A stretch of DNA of 64,000 bases from Myroides sp. WP-1 (GCF_014145635.1 NZ_JACHTC010000006.1:62001-126000); one strand, 5' to 3'. Shown: positions 33,182-41,842, numbered from the stretch's first letter. Notes: generated by a model not told the origin, from the sequence alone. A program made the numbers and translations.

Positions 33182-34530
33182 TGAGTAAAAAAGCAGGTAG
33201 GTATTCTTATTTGATACGCCCTTTAACCACGTGTATTGACTTGATTATCATCAATGCATTAGCTCAGGTTTGGTTTTCAAGCTTGACGGAGGGACATTTT
33301 TTATTTCATCTGATTTTGTCTATCGGATGGTTAATTGCTGCGGGTTTAAGTGGGTATTATGAGGTGTTTCGACACACGAAAACAGTGCGTGTTGCAGAAA
33401 AGGTATGCAAGCAATTTATCTTTCAATTTATACTCGTCGCATCTTATAACGGTATTTTAGATCGATTTGCTGAGGCTAATGAACTTGTTGGCTATGGCAT
33501 CTCTATTTTTGTAATTATTTGTACCATAAAGTTTACCATTTTCTTTTTGTTGAAATACATTCGAAAATTTTTAGGTGGAAACTTTAGAAATATTGTGTTA
33601 GTAGGTAGTGAAAAAGAAGTTGATAATTTAAAATCAGTTTTGCTTAAAAGGACGGATTTAGGTTATCGAATAACGAATCACTTCTTCAATTTGGAAGACG
33701 ATAGTTTGGAAGATTTGAAAAAATATCTGTCCGAAAACGAGGTAGACGAAATTTTTATTCAGTTCTCTCTGACGAAAGAGAAGAACTTCTTAGCTATTTT
33801 AGAATTTGCAGATAGCAGTATGATTACTGTTCACTATATCCCTACACAAAAAGATATCCTGAACAATAATTTCGCTGTAGAGTACTACGATTTAATACCT
33901 GTTGTACCCCGAAGAGTAATCCCTTTAGATAAACCGTATAATATACTGCTTAAGCGATTGTTTGATTTAGTATTCTCTATTTTAGTGATTGTTTTTATCT
34001 TGTCTTGGCTTGTTCCTTTGGTTGCTTTCTTAATCAAAAGAGAATCAAAAGGCCCTGTTTTTTTCAAGCAAAAAAGAACGGGATTAAACGATGAAGAATT
34101 CTGGTGTTATAAGTTTAGATCCATGCATATAAACGAGAATAGCGATAAACAACAAGCTACGCGAAACGATCAACGTATTACGCGAATAGGAGCTTTCCTA
34201 CGCAAGTCTAGTTTGGATGAATTTCCTCAATTTATCAATGTATTTCTCGGAAATATGTCTATTGTAGGACCACGCCCACACATGGTTGTACACACCAAAA
34301 TGTACTCTAAACGCGTGAGTCGATTCATGTTAAGACACTTAGTGAAACCCGGAATTACAGGAATGGCTCAAACCCATGGATATCGTGGTGAAATTGAAAA
34401 TGACAGAGATATAATTAATCGATTCAAGTACGATTTATTCTATCTTGAAAATTGGTCTATTTTATTAGATTTAAAAATTATTTATCTCACCGTTTACAAC
34501 GTTTTTAGAGGAGAAGAAAAAGCGTATTAA
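33181..34530 (+). CDS. Undecaprenyl-phosphate sugar phosphotransferase (initiating transferase)
   Basis: A 449-aa polyisoprenyl-phosphate hexose-1-phosphate transferase of the WcaJ/PssY type. Four N-terminal transmembrane segments (within about 10-125) are followed by a CoA-binding-like domain (about 135-245) and a re-entrant membrane helix (about 262-285). The cytosolic catalytic domain has KRLFDLVFSI, the WCYKFRSMH region, the DEFPQF motif and SIVGPRPH. It moves a sugar-1-phosphate onto undecaprenyl phosphate and starts repeat-unit synthesis. It comes last in the cluster, translationally coupled to the SDR gene. Confidence 0.95.
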   Translation: MSKKAGRYSYLIRPLTTCIDLIIINALAQVWFSSLTEGHFLFHLILSIGWLIAAGLSGYYEVFRHTKTVRVAEKVCKQFIFQFILVASYNGILDRFAEANELVGYGISIFVIICTIKFTIFFLLKYIRKFLGGNFRNIVLVGSEKEVDNLKSVLLKRTDLGYRITNHFFNLEDDSLEDLKKYLSENEVDEIFIQFSLTKEKNFLAILEFADSSMITVHYIPTQKDILNNNFAVEYYDLIPVVPRRVIPLDKPYNILLKRLFDLVFSILVIVFILSWLVPLVAFLIKRESKGPVFFKQKRTGLNDEEFWCYKFRSMHINENSDKQQATRNDQRITRIGAFLRKSSLDEFPQFINVFLGNMSIVGPRPHMVVHTKMYSKRVSRFMLRHLVKPGITGMAQTHGYRGEIENDRDIINRFKYDLFYLENWSILLDLKIIYLTVYNVFRGEEKAY

Positions 34531-34546
34531 ATCTTTTTAGTAAGTT

Positions 34547-34572
34547 GTTCCTCTTATTCTTAGGAACTTTTT
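34547..34572 (+). terminator. Terminator at the end of the polysaccharide cluster
   Basis: GTTCCT (34547-34552) pairs with AGGAAC (34562-34567) across a 9-base loop, followed by five T. The stem is short. Confidence 0.6.
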
Positions 34573-34593
34573 CTTTATTCATTTTTTTATAAT

Positions 34594-34601
34594 TATTTTT
34601 G
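34594..34601 (+). promoter_or_regulatory. -7 promoter box of purD
   Basis: TATTTTTG fits TAnnTTTG, 26 bp before the purD ATG. Confidence 0.6.
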
Positions 34602-34627
34602 AGCCTTAATAACAAACAACACAATTA

Positions 34628-35899
34628 ATGAATATTTTATTATTAGGTTCAGGTGGACGTGAGCACGCATTAACATGGAAAATGTTACAAAGCCCACAAT
34701 GTAAGGCTGTTTTTGTTGCTCCTGGTAACGCAGGAACTGCTCAAATTGCGAAAAATATAGCGATCAATCCCAATGATTTTGAGGCTGTAAAACAAACCGT
34801 TTTAGCTAATCAAATTGACATGGTTGTCGTTGGACCAGAAGATCCATTAGTAAAGGGAATTGTTGACTTCTTTAAACAAGATCCAAGTATTCAACACATT
34901 CCTGTAATTGGTCCCTCTAAAAAGGCGGCTCAATTAGAAGGAAGTAAAGACTTTGCAAAAGAGTTTTTAATGAAACACAACATCCCTACAGCAGCGTATC
35001 AAAGTTTCACGAAAGACACAGTTGAAGAAGGTAAGAAATTCTTAGAAACTGTAAAAGCACCCTATGTTTTAAAAGCGGATGGATTAGCGGCAGGAAAAGG
35101 AGTGGTGATCTTGGAAAATTTAGAAGATGCAAAAGCTGAGTTAGAAAATATGTTGGTTGATGCTAAATTTGGAGATGCGAGTTCAAAAGTAGTAATCGAA
35201 GAGTTTTTATCGGGAATCGAATTAAGTTGTTTCGTGCTAACGGATGGTAAATCTTATCAGTTATTACCTACAGCCAAAGATTATAAACGAATCGGAGAAG
35301 GAGATAAAGGATTGAATACAGGAGGTATGGGAGCTGTTTCTCCAGTGCCTTTTGCAACAGATGATTTCTTGAAAAAAATAGAGGATCGCATTGTGATTCC
35401 TACCGTAGAAGGAATTAAGAAAGATCAATTAGATTATAAAGGATTTATCTTTATTGGTATCATTAAAGTAGGAGAAGATCCATTCGTAATTGAATACAAT
35501 GTGCGTATGGGAGATCCTGAAACAGAAGTGGTTATGCCAAGAGTTAAATCAGATTTAGTGGAATTATTCCAAGCGATTGCAAAAGAAGAATTGGATACAA
35601 AAACGATTGAATTAGATTCGCGTAGTGCAACAACGGTAATGCTTGTGTCTGGAGGTTATCCAGAGGATTATGAAAAAGGAAAAGTCATTACTGGAATTGA
35701 ACAAGTAGAAGATTCTATCGTTTTCCATGCAGGAACAGCACTAAAAGACAATGAAGTTGTAACGAATGGAGGACGTGTTTTAGCGGTTACTTCCTATGGG
35801 AATAGTTACGAAGAGGCATTAAAAAAATCTTATCAAAATATAGATAAACTAAATTTCGATAAGATTTATTATCGTAAAGATATCGGATTCGATCTTTAA
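34628..35899 (+). CDS. purD: Phosphoribosylamine--glycine ligase (GARS)
   Basis: Second step of purine synthesis: joins glycine to phosphoribosylamine using ATP. It is 423 aa, the standard single-domain bacterial length. The start MNILLLGSGGREHALTWK, VVGPEDPLVKGIVD, the ATP-grasp loop APYVLKADGLAAGKGVVI (about 145-162) and MGDPETEVVMPR (metal-binding Glu) are all conserved. No other pur gene is adjacent, but upp and apt, both using phosphoribosyl pyrophosphate, lie within 6 kb. It has its own promoter. Confidence 0.98.
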   Translation: MNILLLGSGGREHALTWKMLQSPQCKAVFVAPGNAGTAQIAKNIAINPNDFEAVKQTVLANQIDMVVVGPEDPLVKGIVDFFKQDPSIQHIPVIGPSKKAAQLEGSKDFAKEFLMKHNIPTAAYQSFTKDTVEEGKKFLETVKAPYVLKADGLAAGKGVVILENLEDAKAELENMLVDAKFGDASSKVVIEEFLSGIELSCFVLTDGKSYQLLPTAKDYKRIGEGDKGLNTGGMGAVSPVPFATDDFLKKIEDRIVIPTVEGIKKDQLDYKGFIFIGIIKVGEDPFVIEYNVRMGDPETEVVMPRVKSDLVELFQAIAKEELDTKTIELDSRSATTVMLVSGGYPEDYEKGKVITGIEQVEDSIVFHAGTALKDNEVVTNGGRVLAVTSYGNSYEEALKKSYQNIDKLNFDKIYYRKDIGFDL

Positions 35900-35908
35900 G
35901 ATAGTGGA

Positions 35909-36139
35909 TTACTTTAGAAATGAGTGGGCTGTAGTATCTTGTGTATCTTCATTTTTCGATTTGAACAATTGCAATTGTTTTAACCAAAATACAAAGAAGT
36001 AGCAAGTAATTAGGATGAAAATCCAAGTAATGATGTTTGCAGTCCACCAGTTCTCAAGTTCTAGTTTTGCAAAGAAATCCATTGGAATGAAAAGTACCTT
36101 TTCAAACAAGAATCCTAAACCATTAAAAAATGAAGTCAT
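35909..36139 (-). CDS. Small conserved membrane protein (DUF6341-like)
   Basis: A 76-aa protein with a hydrophobic N-terminal part containing FFNGLGFLFEKVLFIPMDFFAKLELENWW and one clear transmembrane segment (about 34-55, WTANIITWIFILITCYFFVFWL), then a short polar tail. I recall a family of this kind (DUF6341) next to a DUF6427 gene and upp in Flavobacteriaceae, which is the arrangement here. The family number is from memory. Function unknown. It converges on purD with 9 bp between the stops. Confidence 0.7.
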   Translation of the reverse strand: MTSFFNGLGFLFEKVLFIPMDFFAKLELENWWTANIITWIFILITCYFFVFWLKQLQLFKSKNEDTQDTTAHSFLK

Positions 36140-36247
36140 TTTCCTTTATTTTTAAATTAGATAATATTATTTGAATTTTATAATATTTGGTACGGATACA
36201 AAACACCCAAAAAAACAAATAGTACTACAAAAATATAAAATATATAC

Positions 36248-37186
36248 ATGTTAGCAAGTATTTTTAGTAAAACTAGACCGATTAACTACATCATGCTTAC
36301 GCTTTTAATCGTAACAGGCTATTGTTTATTTATTGGTTTAGATTCTAGTATTGAGTGGACCACCTATGAAATGCTCAAAAGAGGATGTGTTTTATTGCTA
36401 TTGTTACTCATGATGTATGTCTCTCAATTTATCGTTTCGCGCAATCGATTAGTTGATGATACAGGGTATGTTCCTCTTATTTTTACGAGTTTTCTATTTG
36501 TATTTCCTACGTCTTTTGAGAATGTACGCGTGATTATAGCCAGTTATCTTATTTTATTGGCCCTGCGTCGCATTTTGTCCTTACACTCCCTTAAACAGTC
36601 TAAAGAGAAGCTATTAGATGCCTCGCTGTGGATTTGTATTGCAAGTTTATTTCATTTTTGGAGCATCTTGTATTTAATCCTACTGTTTTATGCGATAGCT
36701 TTTTTTGGCGCAAAGGATTATCGCAATTGGATCATCCCAATTATTGCTTTTTTTGGCGCTTCAATTCTATTAAGTCTCTATTTGTTGATTGAAGAGCAAC
36801 ATTTTTTAACTTGGTGGACAGAACGCGTTCAAGTTAGTTTTGATTTCATGTATTTTGAAAATATTTACCAAAATATTGCCTTAGCTGTATTTGTGTCTAT
36901 TGCCCTTTTATACTCTGTTTCTCAGGCTTTAGCCATCAAGAGCAGACCCTATAATATGCAAAACACCTACAAGAAAATTATACTTTCATTTCTCATAGGT
37001 GCTGCTATTTATGTGATATCTGCCGATAAATCTAACGGATTATTGTTGTTTACTTTCTTTCCATTAGCGATTTTAGGTGCAAATTATATTGAAAGTATCC
37101 CACAAAGATGGAGAAAGGAAGCCAACGTGTACAGTATTTTCTGTATTGGCTTGTTTTTCTACCTTGTACAATTAATTATCTTATAA
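36248..37186 (+). CDS. Polytopic membrane protein (DUF6427-like)
   Basis: A 312-aa protein with about eight to nine transmembrane segments. It begins MLASIFSKTRPINYIMLTLL, a conserved opening in the flavobacterial DUF6427 family as I recall it. There are no catalytic motifs that I recognise, and charged residues are confined to short loops. Function unknown, inner membrane. Its last 6 bp overlap the end of the converging upp gene, so the two transcripts are antisense at their 3' ends. Confidence 0.75.
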   Translation: MLASIFSKTRPINYIMLTLLIVTGYCLFIGLDSSIEWTTYEMLKRGCVLLLLLLMMYVSQFIVSRNRLVDDTGYVPLIFTSFLFVFPTSFENVRVIIASYLILLALRRILSLHSLKQSKEKLLDASLWICIASLFHFWSILYLILLFYAIAFFGAKDYRNWIIPIIAFFGASILLSLYLLIEEQHFLTWWTERVQVSFDFMYFENIYQNIALAVFVSIALLYSVSQALAIKSRPYNMQNTYKKIILSFLIGAAIYVISADKSNGLLLFTFFPLAILGANYIESIPQRWRKEANVYSIFCIGLFFYLVQLIIL

Positions 37187-37834
37187 TTTTTGACCATAAG
37201 CGAGGTCACCCGCATCTCCTAAACCTGGCACAATGTAATTGTGATCATCTAATTTTTCATCTAAAGTCGCAACCCATAAGTGTACATCAGCAGGAAGGTT
37301 TTCTTCTAAATACTGAATTCCCTCTGGAGCAGCAATAACAACTGCAAGATGTAATTCTTTTGGTTTTTCCTCATTCATTAACTTGTTGATAACTGCAACA
37401 AGTGATTGTCCTGTTGCTAACATCGGATCAATGAGAATTAAAATCTTGTCTTGAAACGAAGGTGCTGCTTGATACTCAACTAAGATTTCACTTGCTTCTC
37501 CATGCTTGCCATGACGGCGGTAAGCAGAGACGAATCCGTTTTCGGCATCGTCAAAAAAGTTCATAAATCCTGTGTGTAAAGCTAGTCCCGCACGCAAAAT
37601 AGAACACAACACAACGTTGTCTTCAATGCAAGTGGTGTGCTTAATTCCCAAAGGAGTTTGTACATCTAGCGCTTTAAAAGGTAGTTTTTTACTCAGTTCA
37701 TAAGCCATAATTTCGCCAATGCGCTCGATGTTTTTTCTAAAACGCATGCTGTCTTTTTGAATGTTTACATCGCGAAGCTGGGCTAAGAAATGATTTAAAA
37801 TGCTATTCTCCTCAGAAATATAGTGAATTTTCAT
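37181..37834 (-). CDS. upp: Uracil phosphoribosyltransferase
   Basis: Salvages uracil to UMP with phosphoribosyl pyrophosphate. It is 217 aa, slightly longer than the usual 208-210. The PRPP-binding loop IDPMLATGQSLVAVI and the uracil-binding end with PGLGDAGDLAYG are both present, as is SILRAGLALHTGFM in the middle. Cytoplasmic. It is divergent from the DUF4254 gene across 59 bp, with its own promoter (a TACTTTTA-like -7 box on the minus strand). It converges with the DUF6427-like gene. Confidence 0.96.
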   Translation of the reverse strand: MKIHYISEENSILNHFLAQLRDVNIQKDSMRFRKNIERIGEIMAYELSKKLPFKALDVQTPLGIKHTTCIEDNVVLCSILRAGLALHTGFMNFFDDAENGFVSAYRRHGKHGEASEILVEYQAAPSFQDKILILIDPMLATGQSLVAVINKLMNEEKPKELHLAVVIAAPEGIQYLEENLPADVHLWVATLDEKLDDHNYIVPGLGDAGDLAYGQKL

Positions 37835-37868
37835 AACGGTATAATTAGTACCATAAAAGTATTAAAAC

Positions 37869-37876
37869 TATATTTG
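37869..37876 (+). promoter_or_regulatory. -7 promoter box of the DUF4254 gene
   Basis: TATATTTG, exact consensus, 17 bp before the ATG at 37894. Confidence 0.65.
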
Positions 37877-37893
37877 TAAATAAAATTATTCAT

Positions 37894-38499
37894 ATGTTTT
37901 CAGCATTAGCCTTTCCAATATTCGAAGAGAGTATTCGTGACTATCATAAATATGATAATGTAGATCAGCCAATTAGCAATCCTTATCCAAAAGATGATAT
38001 CAAACATTTATTATATCTAAAAAATTGGATTGATACCGTTCAATGGCATTTTGAAGATATTATTCGTGATCCGCAAATTGATCCAGTAGCAGCTTTGACG
38101 TTAAAGAGAAGAATTGACGCATCAAACCAAGAAAGAACGGATATGGTTGAGTATATCGATAGTTATTTCTTGAATAAGTACAAAGATGTTCAGGTAAAAG
38201 CAGAGGCTAAAATCAACTCTGAAAGTCCAGCTTGGGCAATTGATCGTTACTCTATTTTAGCGTTGAAAATTTACCACATGCGCGAAGAGGCAACAAGAGC
38301 TGAAGCAACACCAGAACACAGAGCAAAATGTCAAGAAAAATTAGATGTTTTGTTAGAGCAAAAGCAAGATTTATCAACGGCAATTGACGATTTATTAAAC
38401 GATATTGCACAAGGTGATAAATACATGAAAGTGTACAAGCAAATGAAAATGTACAACGACGAGGAATTAAACCCAGTGTTGTATCAAAATAAAAAATAA
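37894..38499 (+). CDS. DUF4254 domain-containing protein
   Basis: A 201-aa soluble, almost wholly helical protein without a signal peptide. Family features are the start with PIFEESIRDYHKYD, WIDTVQWHFEDIIRDPQIDP (about 47-66) and RRIDASNQERTDMVEYID. DUF4254 genes are commonly found next to a family 9 glycosyltransferase gene, as here (184 bp downstream), and are presumed to act in envelope glycan synthesis; no biochemical role is established that I know of. It is a single transcription unit: it has its own promoter and terminator. Confidence 0.88.
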   Translation: MFSALAFPIFEESIRDYHKYDNVDQPISNPYPKDDIKHLLYLKNWIDTVQWHFEDIIRDPQIDPVAALTLKRRIDASNQERTDMVEYIDSYFLNKYKDVQVKAEAKINSESPAWAIDRYSILALKIYHMREEATRAEATPEHRAKCQEKLDVLLEQKQDLSTAIDDLLNDIAQGDKYMKVYKQMKMYNDEELNPVLYQNKK

Positions 38500-38503
38500 A
38501 AAG

Positions 38504-38531
38504 AAGGCGTGTAAAATACACGCCTTTTTTT
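38504..38531 (+). terminator. Rho-independent terminator
   Basis: AAGGCGTGTA (38504-38513) pairs with TACACGCCTT (38517-38526) around AAA, followed by a T-run, 4 bp after the DUF4254 stop. Confidence 0.93.
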
Positions 38532-38619
38532 ATGCCGAGCCAAGCAGGAAATTCTAATTGGAGGATTGTATTGAAAAGCGGCAAGAGAAAATATCTTTTT
38601 TTCTATCAGTAAAAAAAAT

Positions 38620-38627
38620 TACTTTTG
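38620..38627 (+). promoter_or_regulatory. -7 promoter box of the GT9 gene
   Basis: TACTTTTG fits TAnnTTTG and lies 55 bp before the GTG start of the GT9 gene. Confidence 0.5.
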
Positions 38628-38682
38628 TTTGGTAAAGCGTGGATAATCACGCTTTTCTTGTTCAAGATAAATACAGTTTTTA

Positions 38683-39732
38683 GTGAAAGGTTTACAACAT
38701 ATTGTCATTTTTAGACTATCCGCTATGGGAGACGTAGCCATGACTGTGCCTGTTATTCGAGCATTAGTTGAGCAACATCCCAACCTTCGTGTAACAGTAG
38801 TTTCACGCCCCTTTTTTAAACCTTTTTTTAAAGGAATTAACCGGGTTGATTTTTACGCAGTAGATGTCAAGAAAAAGCACAAAGGATTTTTGGGATTAAT
38901 TCGCTTGTACAAAGATATTAAGCGATTAAAACCGGATTATTTTGCTGATTTTCACAATGTGTTACGCGCGCAAATTGTGCGTAGCTTGTTTAAGCTTTCG
39001 GGCATACCAACAGCCGCGTTAGATAAAGGAAGAACAGCTAAAAAAGAACTAACTCGTGCAGAAAATAAGGTGTTTCAACCCGTACAAACTATGGTTGAGA
39101 ATCACGTGCAAACACTGAAAAAACTTGGAATTTCAGTCGATCTATCTAATCCTGTCTTTCCTACAATTCCACCGTTGTCAGCTGAGTTAGCACTGTACAA
39201 TAAAGATCAAGACAAAACATGGATTGGTATCGCGCCTTTTGCACAATACGATAGTAAAGTCTATCCCCTTGATTTGATGCAAAATGTAGTGGATGAACTA
39301 GCAGAACAAGAAAATAATCTGATCTTTCTTTTTGGAGGAGGTGAAAAAGAAATCGCTTTATTGAATCAGTTAAAACGCGATAATGACAATGTTATCGTGA
39401 TGGCTGGTAAAGTAAAATTAGATGTAGAGATGAATCTAATTCAACATTTAGACGTGATGTTGTCTATGGATTCTGGAAACGCACACATCGCAGCTATGTT
39501 AGGGGTAAAAGTTGTAACTTTGTGGGGTGCAACACATCCTTTTGCAGGCTTTACACCATTTAATCAACCTATGGAGTATTGTTTAACTGCAGATCGTGCA
39601 CAATATCCTCTATTGCCAACATCCGTTTACGGAAATAAAAAGGTAGAGGGATATGAAGACGCCATGCGTACAATTGCACCTCATACCGTGTGTAGTAAAG
39701 TGGTTGAAGTAGCACAAAAAAATAAAAAATAG
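38683..39732 (+). CDS. Glycosyltransferase family 9 (heptosyltransferase-like)
   Basis: A 349-aa GT-B fold protein. The start IVIFRLSAMGDVAMTVPVI (about 7-25) is the typical family 9 acceptor-side motif (SxxGDxxxTxP). The donor-side motif near residues 250-285 reads DVMLSMDSGNAHIAAMLGV and VVTLWGATHP. It probably adds a sugar to a lipid A-core or other lipid-linked glycan at the inner face of the membrane. Start codon: GTG at 38683 is chosen since an ATG (Met15) would remove the conserved strand. apt follows 29 bp later, likely in the same transcript. Confidence 0.9.
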   Translation: MKGLQHIVIFRLSAMGDVAMTVPVIRALVEQHPNLRVTVVSRPFFKPFFKGINRVDFYAVDVKKKHKGFLGLIRLYKDIKRLKPDYFADFHNVLRAQIVRSLFKLSGIPTAALDKGRTAKKELTRAENKVFQPVQTMVENHVQTLKKLGISVDLSNPVFPTIPPLSAELALYNKDQDKTWIGIAPFAQYDSKVYPLDLMQNVVDELAEQENNLIFLFGGGEKEIALLNQLKRDNDNVIVMAGKVKLDVEMNLIQHLDVMLSMDSGNAHIAAMLGVKVVTLWGATHPFAGFTPFNQPMEYCLTADRAQYPLLPTSVYGNKKVEGYEDAMRTIAPHTVCSKVVEVAQKNKK

Positions 39733-39761
39733 AATCGGTTTACGATCGAATAGAGGATATT

Positions 39762-40274
39762 ATGAAGATAGAAGATTATATCAGAGATATTCAAGACTTT
39801 CCAAAAGAAGGTGTTGGTTTTAAGGATATTACTCCCCTTTTAAATGATGCTGCAGCAATGGAAGTTGCCAGTCAGCAATTATTGGCTTTGGTTGGTGATA
39901 AAAAAGTTGATCGCGTGGTAGGAATGGAAAGCCGCGGATTCTTCTTTGCTACCTTATTGGCCAAAGAATTAGGAGCAGGGTTTGTACCCGTGCGAAAACC
40001 AGGTAAATTGCCTTTTACAACCCTTTCTCAAGAGTATCAACTCGAATATGGTACGGATGTATTAGAAATCCATGCAGACGCGATTAAACCCGGAGAAAAA
40101 GTATTGATTCACGACGATGTTCTAGCAACGGGAGGAACAGCTGAAGCCGTTTGTAAATTGGTTGAACGCTTAGGAGGTGAAATCGTACAAGTAAACTTTT
40201 TGATGGAACTGTCTTTCTTACACGGAAGAGAGAAGTTGAAAAACTATGAAGTAAAAAGCTTGTTGAGCTATTAA
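39762..40274 (+). CDS. apt: Adenine phosphoribosyltransferase
   Basis: Salvages adenine to AMP with phosphoribosyl pyrophosphate. It is 170 aa, a standard length. Conserved parts: the N-terminal IRDIQDFPKEGVGFKDITPL, VVGMESRGFFF, VPVRKPGKLP and the PRPP-binding VLIHDDVLATGGTAEAV (about 113-129). Cytoplasmic. It lies directly after the GT9 gene without its own clear promoter, and it ends before a strong terminator. Confidence 0.97.
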   Translation: MKIEDYIRDIQDFPKEGVGFKDITPLLNDAAAMEVASQQLLALVGDKKVDRVVGMESRGFFFATLLAKELGAGFVPVRKPGKLPFTTLSQEYQLEYGTDVLEIHADAIKPGEKVLIHDDVLATGGTAEAVCKLVERLGGEIVQVNFLMELSFLHGREKLKNYEVKSLLSY

Positions 40275-40302
40275 ATTATAGCTTTTGAAGATATAGAGGA
40301 AA

Positions 40303-40336
40303 AGGAGATGTTCTAGAGAGCATCTCCTTTTTTTTC
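40303..40336 (+). terminator. Rho-independent terminator of apt
   Basis: AAGGAGATG (40303-40311) pairs with CATCTCCTT (40322-40330), followed by a long T-run. Confidence 0.9.
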
Positions 40337-40534
40337 TTCAACTAGTGAAATAATATCTTGAAAAAGGCCTTGTTTTCGCTCTAATTGATTCTTTTTTTTG
40401 TAATGAATTAGTAGTTTTTGTTCTGTTTTTAAACCTAATTTCTATTCATTGTGTTTTATACTAATAAAGTAGATATTTCTTTTCTTTTTTATATAAAAAT
40501 AACAAATGGGTGATAGTGAAGTGTGAAAAAGAGC

Positions 40535-40542
40535 TAATTTTG
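40535..40542 (+). promoter_or_regulatory. -7 promoter box of the PGGEN lipoprotein gene
   Basis: TAATTTTG fits TAnnTTTG, 23 bp before the ATG at 40566. Confidence 0.6.
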
Positions 40543-40565
40543 TAAAAAAATTAATTTAAAACAAT

Positions 40566-41492
40566 ATGAAAAAGATTTTTAAAACGGTTGGAATTTGCCT
40601 TATTGCTTGTCTAGCTTTTAGTTGTACATCAGATGATAATTCAGTAAAAGAGGAAAACCCAGGAGGAGAAAACCCAGGAGGAGAAAACCCAGGAGGAGAA
40701 AATCCAGGAGGAGAAAATCCAGGAGAGACAATAACTTTATGGGTACTGGATAAAGTAGAAGAGAAAATATATGATTCCAAATACAATGAGGAAGGTGGGG
40801 TGATCGGTTCTGAGTTATTTAGCATAACGAACTATGTTTTCAATTATGATGAAAAGGGGAGAATTGGCACGATAGATGTTGATCAGTTAGATGAAATTCC
40901 CTTTACTGAAGAGTCGCATTATACAACAAGAGCAACAGTAACTTATAATGACAAGGATCAAATCACAAGACTTTATACAGTAGATACACAAAATGGAGAG
41001 GCGTGGTATGATGAAAAAATGGAGTACAATGGTGAGGGACAATTAATAAAAACCGTTGAATCGGTTGATGGTGAAACGAAATTTTTTCAGTATAATGCAA
41101 AGAATCAAGTAGCTACTTTAAAAATACTTGATGATAGTGGACATGTACTAAATTATACTTATGAGTATGATAGTCGTGGAAATATCGCTCGCGCAGCAGC
41201 AGATAATGAATTCCATGTGTTTTCTTATGACGATAAGAAGAATCCTTATACGCATATGTCTATGAATTTATCGTATGATGATTTTGAATATACTTACGGA
41301 TTGACTGTGTTGAAGATAGGAACGAATAATATAACGTCGTATACAGATGATCGCGGAGAAGTTTGGCTAAGAGAATTGGAATATAATGCAGAAGGATATC
41401 CAACAAAGGCAAAGGCTTATTTTAAAAACGATAGAACAATTGTAGGGTCAACGTATAGTTACACCTACAAAACAATCACTGTTGCAAAGTAA
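40566..41492 (+). CDS. Surface lipoprotein with PGGEN repeats and YD-like beta repeats
   Basis: A 308-aa protein. The lipobox FSCTS gives Cys20 as lipidation site, then SDD. Residues about 31-54 form a PGGEN pentapeptide repeat, encoded by five 15-bp DNA units, a flexible acidic linker. The rest consists of tyrosine-rich beta repeats such as YNEEGG, YDEKGRIGTI, YNDKDQITRL, YNGEGQLIKTV, YNAKNQVATL and YDSRGNI, resembling the YD-repeat/RHS or DUF4595-type pattern. It is likely exposed on the outer membrane. Ligand unknown. A monocistronic unit with its own promoter and terminator. The linker length may vary between strains through slippage. Confidence 0.82.
   Translation: MKKIFKTVGICLIACLAFSCTSDDNSVKEENPGGENPGGENPGGENPGGENPGETITLWVLDKVEEKIYDSKYNEEGGVIGSELFSITNYVFNYDEKGRIGTIDVDQLDEIPFTEESHYTTRATVTYNDKDQITRLYTVDTQNGEAWYDEKMEYNGEGQLIKTVESVDGETKFFQYNAKNQVATLKILDDSGHVLNYTYEYDSRGNIARAAADNEFHVFSYDDKKNPYTHMSMNLSYDDFEYTYGLTVLKIGTNNITSYTDDRGEVWLRELEYNAEGYPTKAKAYFKNDRTIVGSTYSYTYKTITVAK
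40653..40727 (+). repeat. 15-bp tandem repeat (five units) encoding PGGEN
   Basis: Units begin at 40653, 40668, 40683, 40698 and 40713. The first three are of the GAAAACCCAGGAGGA type; the fourth and fifth have ATCC for ACCC, and the fifth ends AGGAGAG. In-frame, so copy number changes would only alter linker length. Confidence 0.95.
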
Positions 41493-41519
41493 GTGAAACA
41501 AAAAACAAATGAAGAGGAA

Positions 41520-41551
41520 GAGGTTACTATCTGAAGTAGCCTCTTTTTTTT
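41520..41551 (+). terminator. Rho-independent terminator of the PGGEN lipoprotein gene
   Basis: GAGGTTACT (41520-41528) pairs with AGTAGCCTC (41535-41543), one G-T pair, followed by eight T. Confidence 0.88.
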
Positions 41552-41674
41552 GGCCTAATTTTTGCCTTAAGTGATTCTAATTAGAAAAAAAGAGTACTAA
41601 TACGATTGTTCGGATGGTGTAAGTTGTTGTTTTTTAGCTAATTGGTTAATTAGTGTTATTTTTTATAAAAATAC

Positions 41675-41706
41675 TTGCATATTAAAATTATTATTAGAAA
41701 ACTTTG
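41675..41706 (+). promoter_or_regulatory. Promoter of the arginine operon
   Basis: TTG at 41675-41677, a 21-bp spacer and AAACTTTG at 41699-41706, seven of eight matches to TAnnTTTG. It lies 28 bp before the leader peptide ATG. The next gene start is about 290 bp downstream, so the transcript has a long leader. Confidence 0.6.
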
Positions 41707-41734
41707 TACCGACCCATCGAGGTATACACAAGAA

Positions 41735-41842
41735 ATGAAGAAAACAGTATCACATATTACTTTTAAAACGAACAGCATAGCCTCAGCTACTGCTGCTGTT
41801 TTCTTGTTATCTACATCGCGGTCTTCGCGGTCGCGGGCTTAA
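41735..41842 (+). CDS. Arginine operon leader peptide (attenuator peptide)
   Basis: A 35-codon frame starting MKKTVSHITFKTN and ending STSRSSRSRA. Codons 29, 32 and 34 are all CGG (41819, 41828, 41834), a rare arginine codon in such AT-rich DNA. Three in six codons, at the end of a short peptide just upstream of a full arginine operon, is the classic layout of an attenuation leader. The stop TAA (41840-41842) lies in the 5' arm of a terminator-like hairpin (41837-41852). A ribosome stalled at the CGG codons for lack of Arg-tRNA would cover that arm and let transcription proceed. The mechanism is inferred; I know of no described homologue. Confidence 0.65.
   Translation: MKKTVSHITFKTNSIASATAAVFLLSTSRSSRSRA

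Noticed and set aside
40556-40825. A minus-strand frame with repeated SPPGF units
   Set aside because: It is the antisense shadow of the PGGEN repeat in the lipoprotein gene.
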